Below, piece after piece: positions 9,986-22,623 of a stretch of DNA of 28,920 nt. Under the pieces are notes generated by a model that saw only the letters and a program-made list of their open reading frames with translations, made no database searches and was not told the origin of the DNA. Positions within the stretch are counted from its first letter, which is position 1. Each line of letters begins with the position of its first letter. The position numbers and the translations under genes were made by a program. The DNA comes from Hypsibius dujardini (Eukaryota; Tardigrada; Eutardigrada; Parachela; Hypsibiidae): assembly GCA_001579985.1 (NCBI GenBank), contig LRSR01000764.1, forward strand, positions 1 to 28,920, read 5' to 3'.

Positions 9986-12294
9986 GCTTGTCTGTCTGCT
10001 TGTCTGTCTGGCTGTCTGCTTGTCTGTCTGGCTGTCTGTTTGTCTGTCTGTCTGCTTGTCTGTCTGCTTGTCTGTCTGTCTGTCTGGCTGTCTGGCTGTC
10101 TGTTTGTCTGCTTGTCTGTCTGCTTGTCTGTCTGTCTGTCTGCTTGTCTGTCTGGCTGTTTGCCTGACTGTCTGTTTGTCTGTCCGTCTGTCTGTGCCTG
10201 TCTATTCAAAAGGCTCGAGAACGGAAAACGAGGAGCCCATCACCACTATCCAATTTTGAAGGAGACGGTAAGAAAAGTCGGCCAAGATTTGGCGTGTCAG
10301 TTACCTCCACCGAAAATCGGCACCCTGGGAAACTCCTCCCGCAGCTGAATGATATCTCCCTCCATCAGTTCCGACTGTTCCGTCGCATTAGCCGTCTCAA
10401 ACTTGGTCACATTCCGGAAGTAGAACAGCATAATGCGCCCTCCCATCACCTGCGAAGCGGTGAACTGATCACGCAACCGACGAATCTGGTGGGACCGTCC
10501 CAGTCGACCGGCGGATCCCTTGATGAAGACCTGGAACGCGGTGACATTTCCCCCGAACGACAACCACTCCAGCCCGTAGTCGGCGTCGCGGACCGGCTGC
10601 ATGCCGGTGTAGTCGTCCATCGTGTTGAGCACGATGACCGGGAAGTCCGCGGCGGCGACGTGGTCAAAGTTGGCCCGTCTGCGGGAGAAGATCATGACCA
10701 ATTTCGGGCTCAACGGCTCCAAATCCTTGATCACCTATTACAAAAAACACCCGACATGATTTTGTCGAACTAAAACACGACTTGAGCCTACAGTCTCTTA
10801 GTGCGTAAAAAGGATGAACTTAAATGCCTTATTAACTGCGAAGTGGTAACCTCGTAGGCGTTTCACGTGTCCAATCAATCAATCTAGTATCAAATCAATC
10901 AATCAAGTGTCCAATCAATTGATCAATCAATCAAGTGTCGAATCGATCAATCAATAAATCATGTGCCCAATCAATCAATCAATCATTCGATCAAGTGTCC
11001 AATCAATCAATAAACCAGCAGTTCCATGCTAAAACGTCAACATGCAAATCAAACAATCAACAATACATTTACCGGCAAGAGGAAGTGGGTCTCGGAGCGA
11101 TGTTCCAGCCAGCCGGAATCACGGAGCTGCTTCCGCAACTGTGCTGCCGTCAAGTACTCCCGCCACATATTGACACCCTGAATTTTCGGAATACACAGCA
11201 AGCAGAAATCGCGCGGCGACTCCTTGCAGCCGTATTCGTCCGCCTTACGCGGATTCGCCGAGAGGGGTGTCTTCACCGGCAACGGCGGCATCACCCCATG
11301 AGTGCGAACATGCACAATCTTGGTGCTGCCGGTGGTGGCGATATTGGCCGGCATCAGGTCGCCCAAGACGTCGTGCAGCAGTTTGAACTCGCCCTTGTGA
11401 CGGCTCCGCGGACCGTCAAAGTTCAGGCGATGACCGTAGAGGACGGACGGGGAGCAGAAGGCGATGATCAGATCGGGTTCGCAGTAGAGTTCGGAAATGA
11501 GCCGGCCGAAGATGCGTTGCTCGGTCTGCATGCGATCGCCGTCGAGGACCGAGACGATGGACGGCCGGAGGAACCAGTCAAACGACTGTCGGCGAGGTTT
11601 GATACGCTCAATCCGGCAAATGTCGCGTAGCAAAGGATTGACCTGCAAGAATCGTTTCAGAACTCAATATCTATAGACAGACAGACAGGCAGACAGACAG
11701 ACAGACAGATAGACAGGCAGACAGATAGACAGACGGAAAGACAGACAGACAAACAGATTAGAAACGTAGCTGACCACATACCTGACTAAGCGAATTCAAT
11801 GACTTCATCGGTAGATTCTTGGCAATGGCCGCAGCAATGGGAGGCGTAAACAGAAAGTCATGCACCATCTGCACACGCAACTGTCGGTCTTGCTCCTCCC
11901 GCTGAGGGTCCACCACCACGACAGCGGCTTCTGCAGTCTTTGTCCCACTCTGCGCCACAGCTGAACTGGACGTAGCAGCACCTACCGTCGCTGGAAGATC
12001 CTTATTCGACCGGGTGGACAGTCTCTTCTTGGCTCGAAGAGGAACAGCTTCCTCCGGTTCCGGAACGTAATCCTCGTCGTCGCTACTGTCCATGACCCTA
12101 GCACGCCGTCGTACCGCCTTCTCACCGCCACCGGTTCCCCTCGAAGTGCTTGGACCGTCATCCGAAGGCTGTGGCATCTTCTTGGGCTTGATGACGACCG
12201 GTTTGACATCATCCTCATCGTCGCTCAGCGTGATGACATCTAAAATGGACGGCTTCTTCTCCGCCTTCACCTCCGTTTTCACCTCCTTCTTGAC
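9783..12294 (-). CDS. F-box/FIST-domain protein, FBXO22-like (5' end unresolved)
   Basis: Four exons join in phase on the complement: 12294-11782, 11642-11073, 10734-10305, 9901-9783, giving 543 residues to the stop. Positions counted from the first exon base: residues 20-29 (VITLSDDEDD) look like a SUMO-interacting motif, followed by an acidic/basic disordered region. About 150-185 (FTPPIAAAIAKNLPMKSLNSL) is F-box-like. The rest resembles human FBXO22 as I remember it: CIPKIQGV for its FPQIEGI, a GLEWLSFGG strand for GVVGLSFSG, and FPRVPIFGGG before the end for FPSVPLFGFFGNG, the conserved FIST-C signature. FBXO22 is the substrate receptor of an SCF ubiquitin ligase acting on histone demethylases and p53. 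The first exon opens after a good acceptor. Its frame also runs on to an ATG at 12357, which would add 21 residues; a non-coding or short first exon ending at the donor near 12412 is the alternative. The acidic N-terminus is not in human FBXO22. Confidence 0.65.
9947..10203. repeat. (CTGT)n tract in the last intron of the FBXO22-like gene
   Basis: About 250 bases of CTGT/CTGG/CTGC tetramers fill most of the intron 9902-10304. Higher-order copies of blocks such as CTGTCTGCTTGTCTGTCTGG are visible. Confidence 0.95.
10868..11015. repeat. ATCA-rich repeat, FBXO22-like intron
   Basis: Units of about 30 bases, AAGTGTCCAATC plus (AATC)n, lie within the intron 10735-11072. Confidence 0.85.
11673..11758. 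repeat. (CAGA)n tract, FBXO22-like intron
   Basis: CAGA/CAGG tetramers with GATA interruptions lie in the short intron 11643-11781. Confidence 0.9.
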
Positions 12295-12684
12295 CTGAAA
12301 ATTTAAATTAAATTCACTAGGAATCAGAACTAGCATAAGTGCAATAGACGTAACCACCGTCGCCGGAACTTGTGATAGTAGAAATCAATCAATCAATCAA
12401 CAATCAATTTACCTGACCCACTCAATTAACGTTCTGCGGCTGATTCAAACTTTAAAATTTCGAGTCGGTGAAAAGATTTGAAAAATCAGTTTAACTTCAA
12501 ACTATGAAGCAGCAACATCTCACTCAAGAAAGATTATGCGCTATCTGATTTCATTAAAGTGACGATAAAGCTAACACATTGAAGAGCGCATTTGGTCGCT
12601 TGATTGAACGATTGTAATCAATCAACTACGTTACTGTGGGCTGTCCATTGATTGAGTGATTGATTGCTATAAATCAATAAAAAA

Positions 12685-13202
12685 TTAGTGCTGTTGTTCA
12701 GCTCCAACACAACGCTGTACCACCTTCTTTTTTGTTTTGGATGATTCCCCAAAAATGTCCAGCTTTTCCTCTTTTTTTGTGGCCTTTCGATCACGGGCCG
12801 AATTCGACGTGCCCACGGAGACATTCATCTGGATGTCGTCGCCATCTTGGCCGTAGTCGGTCGTTTGAATGGCCATTTCCGCTGTCTTTGGCTTCGGTTT
12901 GGCTCGCCGAGCGGCTGGCTTGGCAGCTCTCGTGGCGGGGGCTCGTCGCCGTCTTCGCCTGCGCTTGTAGCGACGTTTCACGACACCTCCACTGCTCAAT
13001 TTCGCTCCTCCTGCGCGAGAGGACGACGACGACGCGTTCGACCGACATCGAGCTGCGAGAAGGCTTTTGATGTCTAAAATGAAAGTCCAAAATGAAAGTC
13101 CAAAAGGAAAGTCCAAAATAGTTGATAAATAATAATAAGATCGTGGGGGTGAAGGAGAAAAAACTCACAGGAAGACGAGACGGCAGCTGGAAGAGGACCC
13201 AT
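12685..13202 (-). CDS. Small Arg/Lys-rich protein, unknown function
   Basis: Two exons on the complement, 13202-13169 and 13073-12685, join in phase (donor CCT|GTGAGT, acceptor TTTTAG) to 140 residues. After a short N-terminus and a Ser-rich run comes a strongly basic block of about 30 residues (KRRYKRRRRRRRAPATRAAK and more Ala/Lys/Pro). A more acidic segment with IQTTDYGQDGDDIQM and a Lys-rich tail ending VGAEQQH follow. The composition suggests a nucleic-acid-binding nuclear protein; protamine-like or H1-like is possible, but I recognise no family. It is divergent from COQ10 with 588 bases between starts. The last 23 codons and 3' flank recur inverted at 14127-14375. The intron contains about three 13-base repeats (AAAATGAAAGTCC). 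The first exon is only 34 bases, so the start is less sure than the second exon. It could also be an upstream part of the FBXO22-like gene, though that would need skipping the stop. Confidence 0.55.
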
Positions 13203-13404
13203 TGTCCTTCGACGGAAGCCAAAAACTCCAAATAAATAAGTATTCCAAATCAGTCCTGCAAAACTTTAAACCTCCGAAATAAAGACTCCCTACTCCCTGC
13301 TGACAACGGAATATAAACAGAATGGCGGGGGAGCTGAAAAAGTTATGAGATCATCGTGAAGAGGTTGTTTACGAATTGTGTTTGCAAAATAAAATCATAC
13401 AGTA

Positions 13405-13627
13405 AATAAAAAAATGTTCCAGCAAGGAAAATAAAATGTTCCGACGAGGAGAAAAACATTCGCAAAAGTCAAGCAAAATGTTCCGTTGCGGAGAATAACA
13501 TGTTTCAACTGTGGCATGAAATGTTCAGTTGAGGAACAAAATGTTCAGTTGAGGAACAAAATGTTCAATTACGGAATAAAGTGTTCAGTCACGGAATAAA
13601 GTGTTCGGTCACGGAGAATATTTGTTC
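13405..13627. repeat. About 20-bp minisatellite between divergent genes
   Basis: Eight to ten imperfect copies of a unit close to AAAATGTTCAGTTGAGGAAC. The copies near 13525-13565 are nearly identical and the outer ones diverged. It lies between the Arg-rich gene (start 13202) and COQ10 (start 13791). Confidence 0.8.
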
Positions 13628-13790
13628 TAACGCAGCAGTGATGATCAGCTGAGATCGGTAGAATTTCGAATCATCCCTAATCCTTGGAGTTTTTTCCCCA
13701 CCCAGAAGAATTTTTTGCTGAACTTCCGCAGTGTTGGTGGGACGGTACGATTTCAGTTCTGCATGATATGCGTAGACTGCGAGAAGCCAA

Positions 13791-15642
13791 ATGATTTTAC
13801 GGATTGCTCCCAGGTCTTTTTCATTATGCACCCCTTCGACGATTTACTGTCGGAACTTCGGTTTCGGGCTGCCATCCCTGCCTTCACTGTCCAAAGGAAA
13901 AACAAAAGAGTATTCGGAACGTAGAATATTGGGGTATGTGGTTGTTTTTTCGTTGCTCACTCCTCCACGAAAAGCTAATATTCATTGTGTATTTGAGATT
14001 ATATCATTTTCATCAATCAACCGATCATTCAACCGATCGCTCTTTTGATTAGACCAGAACATTATGGGCTCCAGCAACATGCATCAATATACCAATCAAT
14101 GAAGAACGAATAATAGTAAAATCTTCATTTTTGGGGAATTATCCCATGCAGAAAAGAAGGTAGCACGATGTTGTGTTGGAGCTGAACAACAGCATTAATT
14201 TTTATTGATTTACACCAATCAATCGCTCAATCAATGCATAGCCGCAGTAGCGTAATTGATTGAATGCAATCGTTCAATCAAGCGACGGGTTGCGCTGTTC
14301 AATGTGTTCATATAATAGCTTCATCGTCACTTTAATGAAATCAGATAGTTCACCATCTTCAGTGAGTGAAAGATGATTTCATTAAATACATAAAATCTAA
14401 TTGCGACCTAGCCGCTTTCACTGCCAATCAAGTCATATCTCGTTTTACCGGTACTTGATGCAGAAATATGTTATCGAGTCAAGAGTCAAGACAATCAACG
14501 AATCGACTGATGCGTCGAACAATCAAACTACCGCTCACCGAAAAATCAACGGAAGTAGTGTTATTTATATTTAAATACGTATATTTTAAATATATTTTAA
14601 ATGGCTAAAAAGTGGATTTGATTTTAAATAAAATGTTTGTTTATTTTATTTAAAGTCACAACAATAGAAATCGATATTTAAAAACCTTTTTTTAAATCAC
14701 TAAAATTACTTTCAGTATTAGGACATTTTAAAATTTTTTAATTAAATTAAATTAAATTTTAAATTACTTCAGTATTAGGACATTTTATTGAAGATCTTAT
14801 TTTAAATGCTGAAAATGTGGATTTTTTGTTTTGAATAAAATAACTGTTGCATTTAAATAAAATTTTCCTCTGGATTTAAGTTAAAAATTTTTAAATATTC
14901 AACTTAATTTCAAACACATTATTTTAACAACAGTACAACGAAGCTACTAATGTAACTAATGTAACCAACCAACATACCCAATGTAACCAATGTGACCAAA
15001 GTAACCAACCAACGTACCCAATGTAATCAATGTAACCAATGTAACCAACCAATGTAACCAACCAATGTAACCAATTTAACTAATGTAACCAATGAACCAG
15101 CCAATGTAATCAATGTCACCAATGAATCAATCAATGTAACTAATGTAACCGAGGTATGTTTGTGTCGTTTATGCAGTTATTCAATGGAGCAGATGTTTGA
15201 CGTGGTGGCTGACGTAAAAAAATACAAGGAATTCGTGCCGTGGTGCACCAACTCGACGCTGCTCTACAGCCGGCAAGGTCCACCCGGCAACGAAAAGTAC
15301 CAGATGGAGATCGGCTTCCCGCCCATCTCCGAGCGTTACACCTCCAACGTGACCACGGTCCGGCCGAATCTGGTGAAGGCCGTCAGTACGGAGGGGAAGA
15401 TGTTCAATCATCTAGCCACGGAGTGGAAGTTCAGTCCCGGTCTGCCGAACAACCCCAAGACGTGCACTCTCGATTTCTACGTCAGCTTTGAGTTCCGCAA
15501 TATTCTATACACCAAGATGTCGCAGCTCTTTTTCGACGAGGTGGTGCGGCAAATGGTGAATGCATTTTTACGGCGCGCCGCTACACAGTACGGCGTGGCC
15601 GCGATACCAAATCAGAAGCCCTTAGTTGTGAAGATGGTTTAA
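13791..15642 (+). CDS. COQ10: Coenzyme Q-binding protein COQ10, mitochondrial
   Basis: Two exons, 13791-13933 and 15177-15642, join inside a Gly codon to 202 residues. Residues 1 to about 35 are rich in Arg, Ser and hydrophobics with no acid, fitting a mitochondrial presequence. The joined text KEYSERRILG then YSMEQMFDVVADV and FVPWC is the conserved start of the COQ10 START/polyketide-cyclase-like domain, which fills the rest of the chain. The junction recreates family sequence, which strongly supports the first exon. COQ10 proteins bind ubiquinone in the inner membrane and are needed for its use in respiration. The start is the first ATG after an in-frame TAG a few codons upstream. The single intron (1,243 bases) is unusually loaded: an inverted copy of the neighbouring gene's tail, AT-rich sequence and a GTAACCAAT repeat. 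Animal COQ10A and COQ10B cannot be told apart here. Confidence 0.92.
14127..14375 (+). pseudogene. Inverted copy of the 3' tail of the Arg-rich gene, inside the COQ10 intron
   Basis: Bases 14127-14198 translate to 23 residues and a stop that align end to end with the C-terminus of the protein at 12685-13202 (IFGE...KK...CVGAEQQH stop). Similarity continues past the stop through about 14375 and pairs with the complement of about 12500-12760, including the ACTTTAATGAAATCAGATAG stretch. The upstream basic block is not found, so this is a 3'-end fragment on the + strand. An alternative is that the tail and flank belong to a dispersed repeat that both loci received. Confidence 0.75.
14560..14935. 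repeat. AT-rich low-complexity sequence in the COQ10 intron
   Basis: Dense TTTAAAT/ATTTAAA words occur, with a partly duplicated segment containing CAGTATTAGGACATTTTA near 14713 and 14769. No coding sense was found. Confidence 0.7.
14940..15150. repeat. (AATGTAACC)n-type repeat in the COQ10 intron
   Basis: Irregular tandem copies of AATGTAACCAA and AATGTAACCAACC run up to about 25 bases before the acceptor of exon 2. Confidence 0.85.
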
Positions 15643-15834
15643 GTGAAGAGTTTCTATTTTATAGTATTTTCGAGCTCTTTACTATCTATTGATAAATAAT
15701 TATGTATTGCATACGTACTGCCACAGGATCTGAATTGGCAGTAGTACGACTTTTCTAAGATTCTGTTCCGTTGTCTGGCATCAGTGCCTGCATGTACGCC
15801 ATTTGTCTATTTGTGTCTGTCTATGTCTATTCCC

Positions 15835-16215
15835 TCAAGTGTGTAGTTGGCAGTCTCTCAGCGTGTCTGTCTGTCCAGAATCCAGATGCGTCATGCATGT
15901 CTGTCGATTTTCTAACACCGATCAATGCTAATGTGTTCGCTGATACATCTGTCTACATATATCTGTCTGCTGGTATGGATTTGTCTATCTGCCTGCCTGC
16001 CGGTCGAACTGTCTGTATGTCTGTCTCGCTGTCTGTCTGTTTGTTTGTCTCAGAGTCTGTCTGTCTGTCTGTCTCAGAGTTTGTCTGTCTGTTTGTTTGT
16101 CTCACTGTTTGTCTGTCTGTCTATCTCACAGTCTTTCTGTCTGTCTGTCTGTCTCACTGTCTGTCTTTCTATCTGTCTCTCACTGTCTGTCTGTCCATTT
16201 GTCTGTCTGTGCTCC
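15835..16215. repeat. (CTGT)n tract between COQ10 and HSP60
   Basis: CTGT repeats, interrupted by CTCA and CTAT words, lie between the convergent 3' ends of COQ10 (stop 15642) and HSP60 (stop 16531). No gene is seen in 15643-16530. Confidence 0.9.
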
Positions 16216-16530
16216 GGTTAGGCGATTGGACGGTTAGTTCCATCATTCGCTTCCGATTTCGAATATTACTGTGATTTGCTGTTCAGCCGATAAGAAGATA
16301 AGAAGCTAAGACACAAAATCACTCCGCATAAATCCGCCTAAGGATGACGGTAGGAAAAGACGAAATGACTGTCAAACCACGGCTACACCGATCCACGACA
16401 AACTCAGTCAACGTGTTGGCCAACCCAACGAGAAAACACAACTCAGCACTCAACGTCAACAATGAGCCCGGAATATAACACCAGAAAAAAACAACAATGC
16501 ACAGACACCAAAACACACTCCCGTGTCCGT

Positions 16531-20372
<3,842 letters not shown>

Positions 20373-20777
20373 GGGCCTTCAACTATTATTTGCTGCGCGA
20401 TTTCCATAGGCTTGCCTGTTACGCGGAGGAGCTACGCCGACGCTACACTATGAGCTAGCCTGGTAGAGCTGTTCATGTCCGATTTAACTTGCAGTCTTCG
20501 TCTGCAACTCCACAGCTGATATTGCATCAGCACGCGCAGCAATCCATCCCAAATCTAATTCCGCCTGCGTCATGCCCTGCATCCTGAATACAGCAAAACC
20601 CGGATTCACATTACACCAAATCAAATTTGAAAATTTAGAATTTAATGTGCATACTTATTTAAAAAAATTCAAAACCAACAAACTTTGCGTTTTGAATAAC
20701 CATCCACATACTCTGTTACGCCGGGTTATTTTAATATGGGATGGACTTTGATAGGCGTGGCTTAATCCAGCCGGCAG

Positions 20778-20996
20778 CACGACGCCATGCACATATTACG
20801 TAATAAAAAAATGCCCTTTTTCGACCACCCACCTACCCAGATAATCAGGGCGGGACCTATTTTACTGGGGAGTAATCAAGGGTTCAGACCACCCACCTAC
20901 CCAGATAATCAGGGCGGGACCTATTTTACTGGAGTAATCAAGGGTTCAGACCACCCACCTACCCTTCTTTAACTACGTAATATGTGGATGGCGCCC
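20778..20996. mobile_element. Inverted-repeat element with a duplicated 63-64-bp core
   Basis: The ends, 20778-20802 and 20972-20996, are imperfect inverted copies containing CACATATTACGTA. Between them are two nearly identical tandem units of 63-64 bases starting CCACCCACCTACCCAG (about 20825 and 20888), then a truncated third (about 20951). The element lies in the intergenic space shared by HSP60 and HSP10. Its plan, inverted ends around a tandem core, resembles the element at 2900-3132, but the sequences differ. Confidence 0.6.
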
Positions 20997-21032
20997 CACG
21001 GCAATCAAGGCTGAAATCGCACTTGGAAACTT

Positions 21033-21045
21033 TTCTGGATCGTTC
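21033..21045 (+). promoter_or_regulatory. Candidate heat-shock element, HSP10 side
   Basis: TTCTGGATCGTTC fits TTC-nn-GAA-nn-TTC with one base off in the middle unit (GAT). It lies 24 bases upstream of a TATA-like box, a normal position for a heat-shock promoter. Confidence 0.45.
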
Positions 21046-21068
21046 TCCGTCTCTCTCTCTCCCTCTGC

Positions 21069-21076
21069 TATATTTT
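21069..21076 (+). promoter_or_regulatory. Candidate TATA box of HSP10
   Basis: TATATTTT follows a CTCT tract, about 150 bases before the HSP10 ATG. With initiation near 21100 the leader would be about 120 bases. Confidence 0.4.
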
Positions 21077-21218
21077 GAAATCGAGAGATCTATTTCTGGC
21101 TTTATTGCATTTTATCTATCCATCGTCCGGTCGCACTTCTCCTCACCGGCATTCTGTTCCCCCCCTGACCTGCATCGGAGTATTATTCTTTTCCTTCCCG
21201 AACTCTCCCCGTCGAAAA

Positions 21219-22166
21219 ATGGTATTGTACTTGTCTCGATCATTTGGTGCTGCTTTTTAGACCCACCCGTACATTATGACTGCACACGCACTGTGCTTCA
21301 CTGCAGTCATAATAAACGGCGGATCTAAAACGCAGCAGCGAATTAAGAATTGGCAATTTGCGCGTCTCGGGATGATTGATTCGGGTTTCAGGCTTCCGCT
21401 GCGAGTCGGTCCGTGACGAAATTCAAGCCGCTCTTCGACCGAGTCCTGGTGGAGCGATTCGCCGCGGAACTCAAGACCAAATCCGGCATCATGCTGCCGG
21501 AGAAAGCGGTCGGGAAGGTCCTGGACGCCCGTGTGGTGGCCGTGGGTCCCGGTGCCCGGACTGAGGTGCGGCTGCTGTGGCATTGAGGAATAAGTCGAAG
21601 AAGAGAGGTGAAGATGTTGGTTGTTTCGGTGTGTCGTAGGAGGGAAAGTCCATTCCGGTCAGCGTGAAGACGGGCGATCGCGTCCTTTTGCCGGAATACG
21701 GCGGCACCAAAGTCGAATTTGAGGAGAAGGTAGGTTGAAGCGTGAAAACATGGGTTGAAATTTGATATTTGGAAGGGGCGAAATGATTGCGTTAATTGCA
21801 AATCAGGTCGAGTAAATCTAACTTTCCAGGCATTTATTCGGGTGATTTTTTGCCTTGACATATTGCTTGATTGATTGATTGGCTAATTTGATTGATTGCT
21901 TGATTAACTACTTGGCTTAGTTGATTGATTGCTTGATTGGCTAGTTGGCTAAGTTGATTGATTGCTTGATTGGCTAAGTTGATTGCTTGATTGGCTACTT
22001 GGCTAAATCGATTGATTGATTGATTGGTTGCTTTTCGATGCAGTTGCTTGATTGATTGATCAAGTTTTAGTTTCACTCTGGATATTGGTTGAGTCCGGTA
22101 TTGAATTTTCCGCAGGAGTATTTCCTTTTCCGGGACACCGATATTCTTGGCCGGTTCTCCGAATGA
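21219..22166 (+). CDS. HSPE1: Mitochondrial 10-kDa co-chaperonin HSP10 (GroES family)
   Basis: Four exons: 21219-21221 (ATG only), 21392-21565, 21640-21729, 22116-22166, giving 105 residues (family about 100). Residues 2-11 form a short Ala/Ser/Arg N-terminus that can serve as an uncleaved import signal. FKPLFDRVLVER opens the GroES fold, GIMLPEK marks the mobile loop that docks onto HSP60, LLPEYGGTKV is the beta-barrel signature, and EYFLFRDTDILG ends the chain. Exon 3 could begin at 21640 or three bases later, with or without one Glu. The first exon is the least certain part. An ATG directly followed by a donor (ATG|GTATTG) fits the phase and no longer exon works, since the reading frame after this ATG meets TAG within 14 codons. 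HSP10 caps the HSP60 ring in the matrix; the two genes are head-to-head here, as in vertebrates. Confidence 0.9.
21248..21337. repeat. Hairpin-forming inverted repeat in HSP10 intron 1
   Basis: The arms 21248-21284 and 21302-21337 are imperfect inverted copies (about 80% matched, ending in ATTATGACTGCA) with a 17-base loop. It starts about 25 bases after the proposed donor and may be a small foldback transposon remnant. Confidence 0.65.
21855..22060. repeat. (TTGATTGATTGGC)n-type repeat, HSP10 intron 3
   Basis: Irregular tandem copies of TGATTGATTGCTTGATTGGCTAAGT lie within the intron 21730-22115. This is the ATCA family in the opposite orientation. Confidence 0.9.
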
Positions 22167-22355
22167 ACGCCCTTCAATCAGCAGAAGCTTCAAACCAAGC
22201 CTTGACCGGTCCAGTTTCCCTGTCTGTGTGTGAGTTGTTGCTGCGTGGGCAGTTTTTTTCTTCATTGTTATATTTTACTGCTTGACGGACGGTTGAGGTT
22301 GTTTTTCCTGAATCCGTAATCCGTGTCTTGCGGATTTATTAAACGGAAGGTGTTC

Positions 22356-22415
22356 CTGCAAGTTCGTTGTGTCACGAGTAGAATAATGACCAACCACAAC
22401 CGCACGAACTTGCAG
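22356..22415 (+). repeat. 12-bp perfect hairpin in the HSP10 3' region
   Basis: CTGCAAGTTCGT (22356-22367) and its exact complement (22404-22415) could pair, just before the polyadenylation signals. It may be a structural element of the 3' untranslated region or a foldback remnant. Confidence 0.5.
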
Positions 22416-22426
22416 CGGGCCAAGAA

Positions 22427-22436
22427 AATAAATAAA
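22427..22436 (+). terminator. HSP10 polyadenylation signals
   Basis: Two overlapping AATAAA hexamers (22427-22432, 22431-22436) lie 260 bases after the HSP10 stop on its sense strand. Confidence 0.65.
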
Positions 22437-22558
22437 ATTGTGTGGATTCAGATTTCTAGACAAGTGTCATAGCAATGATGTGTCAAGGATTCAAGCAACA
22501 GACAGCAAAAAGGGGGAGGAGTGATAAGCGTATTTTGGGGAGGCGTCTTCAGCGCTCG

Positions 22559-22564
22559 TTTATT
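22559..22564 (-). terminator. Citrate synthase polyadenylation signal
   Basis: TTTATT on + reads AATAAA on the gene's strand, 60 bases beyond the citrate synthase stop. Together with the HSP10 signals it places the two convergent 3' ends about 125 bases apart. Confidence 0.6.
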
Positions 22565-22623
22565 CCAGGTCCAAAAGAAGCTGCATCCGAAACGCGAGTT
22601 CCGATTGAAGGGTTTCTCTCTTT

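Noticed and set aside
10446-10667. Alternative frames over FBXO22-like exon 3
   Set aside because: Shadow of the real exon; Arg/Ser/Pro-rich text typical of an out-of-frame GC-rich exon.
13589-13831. 80-codon - strand frame
   Set aside because: It overlaps the COQ10 first exon antisense and part of the minisatellite; no domain seen.
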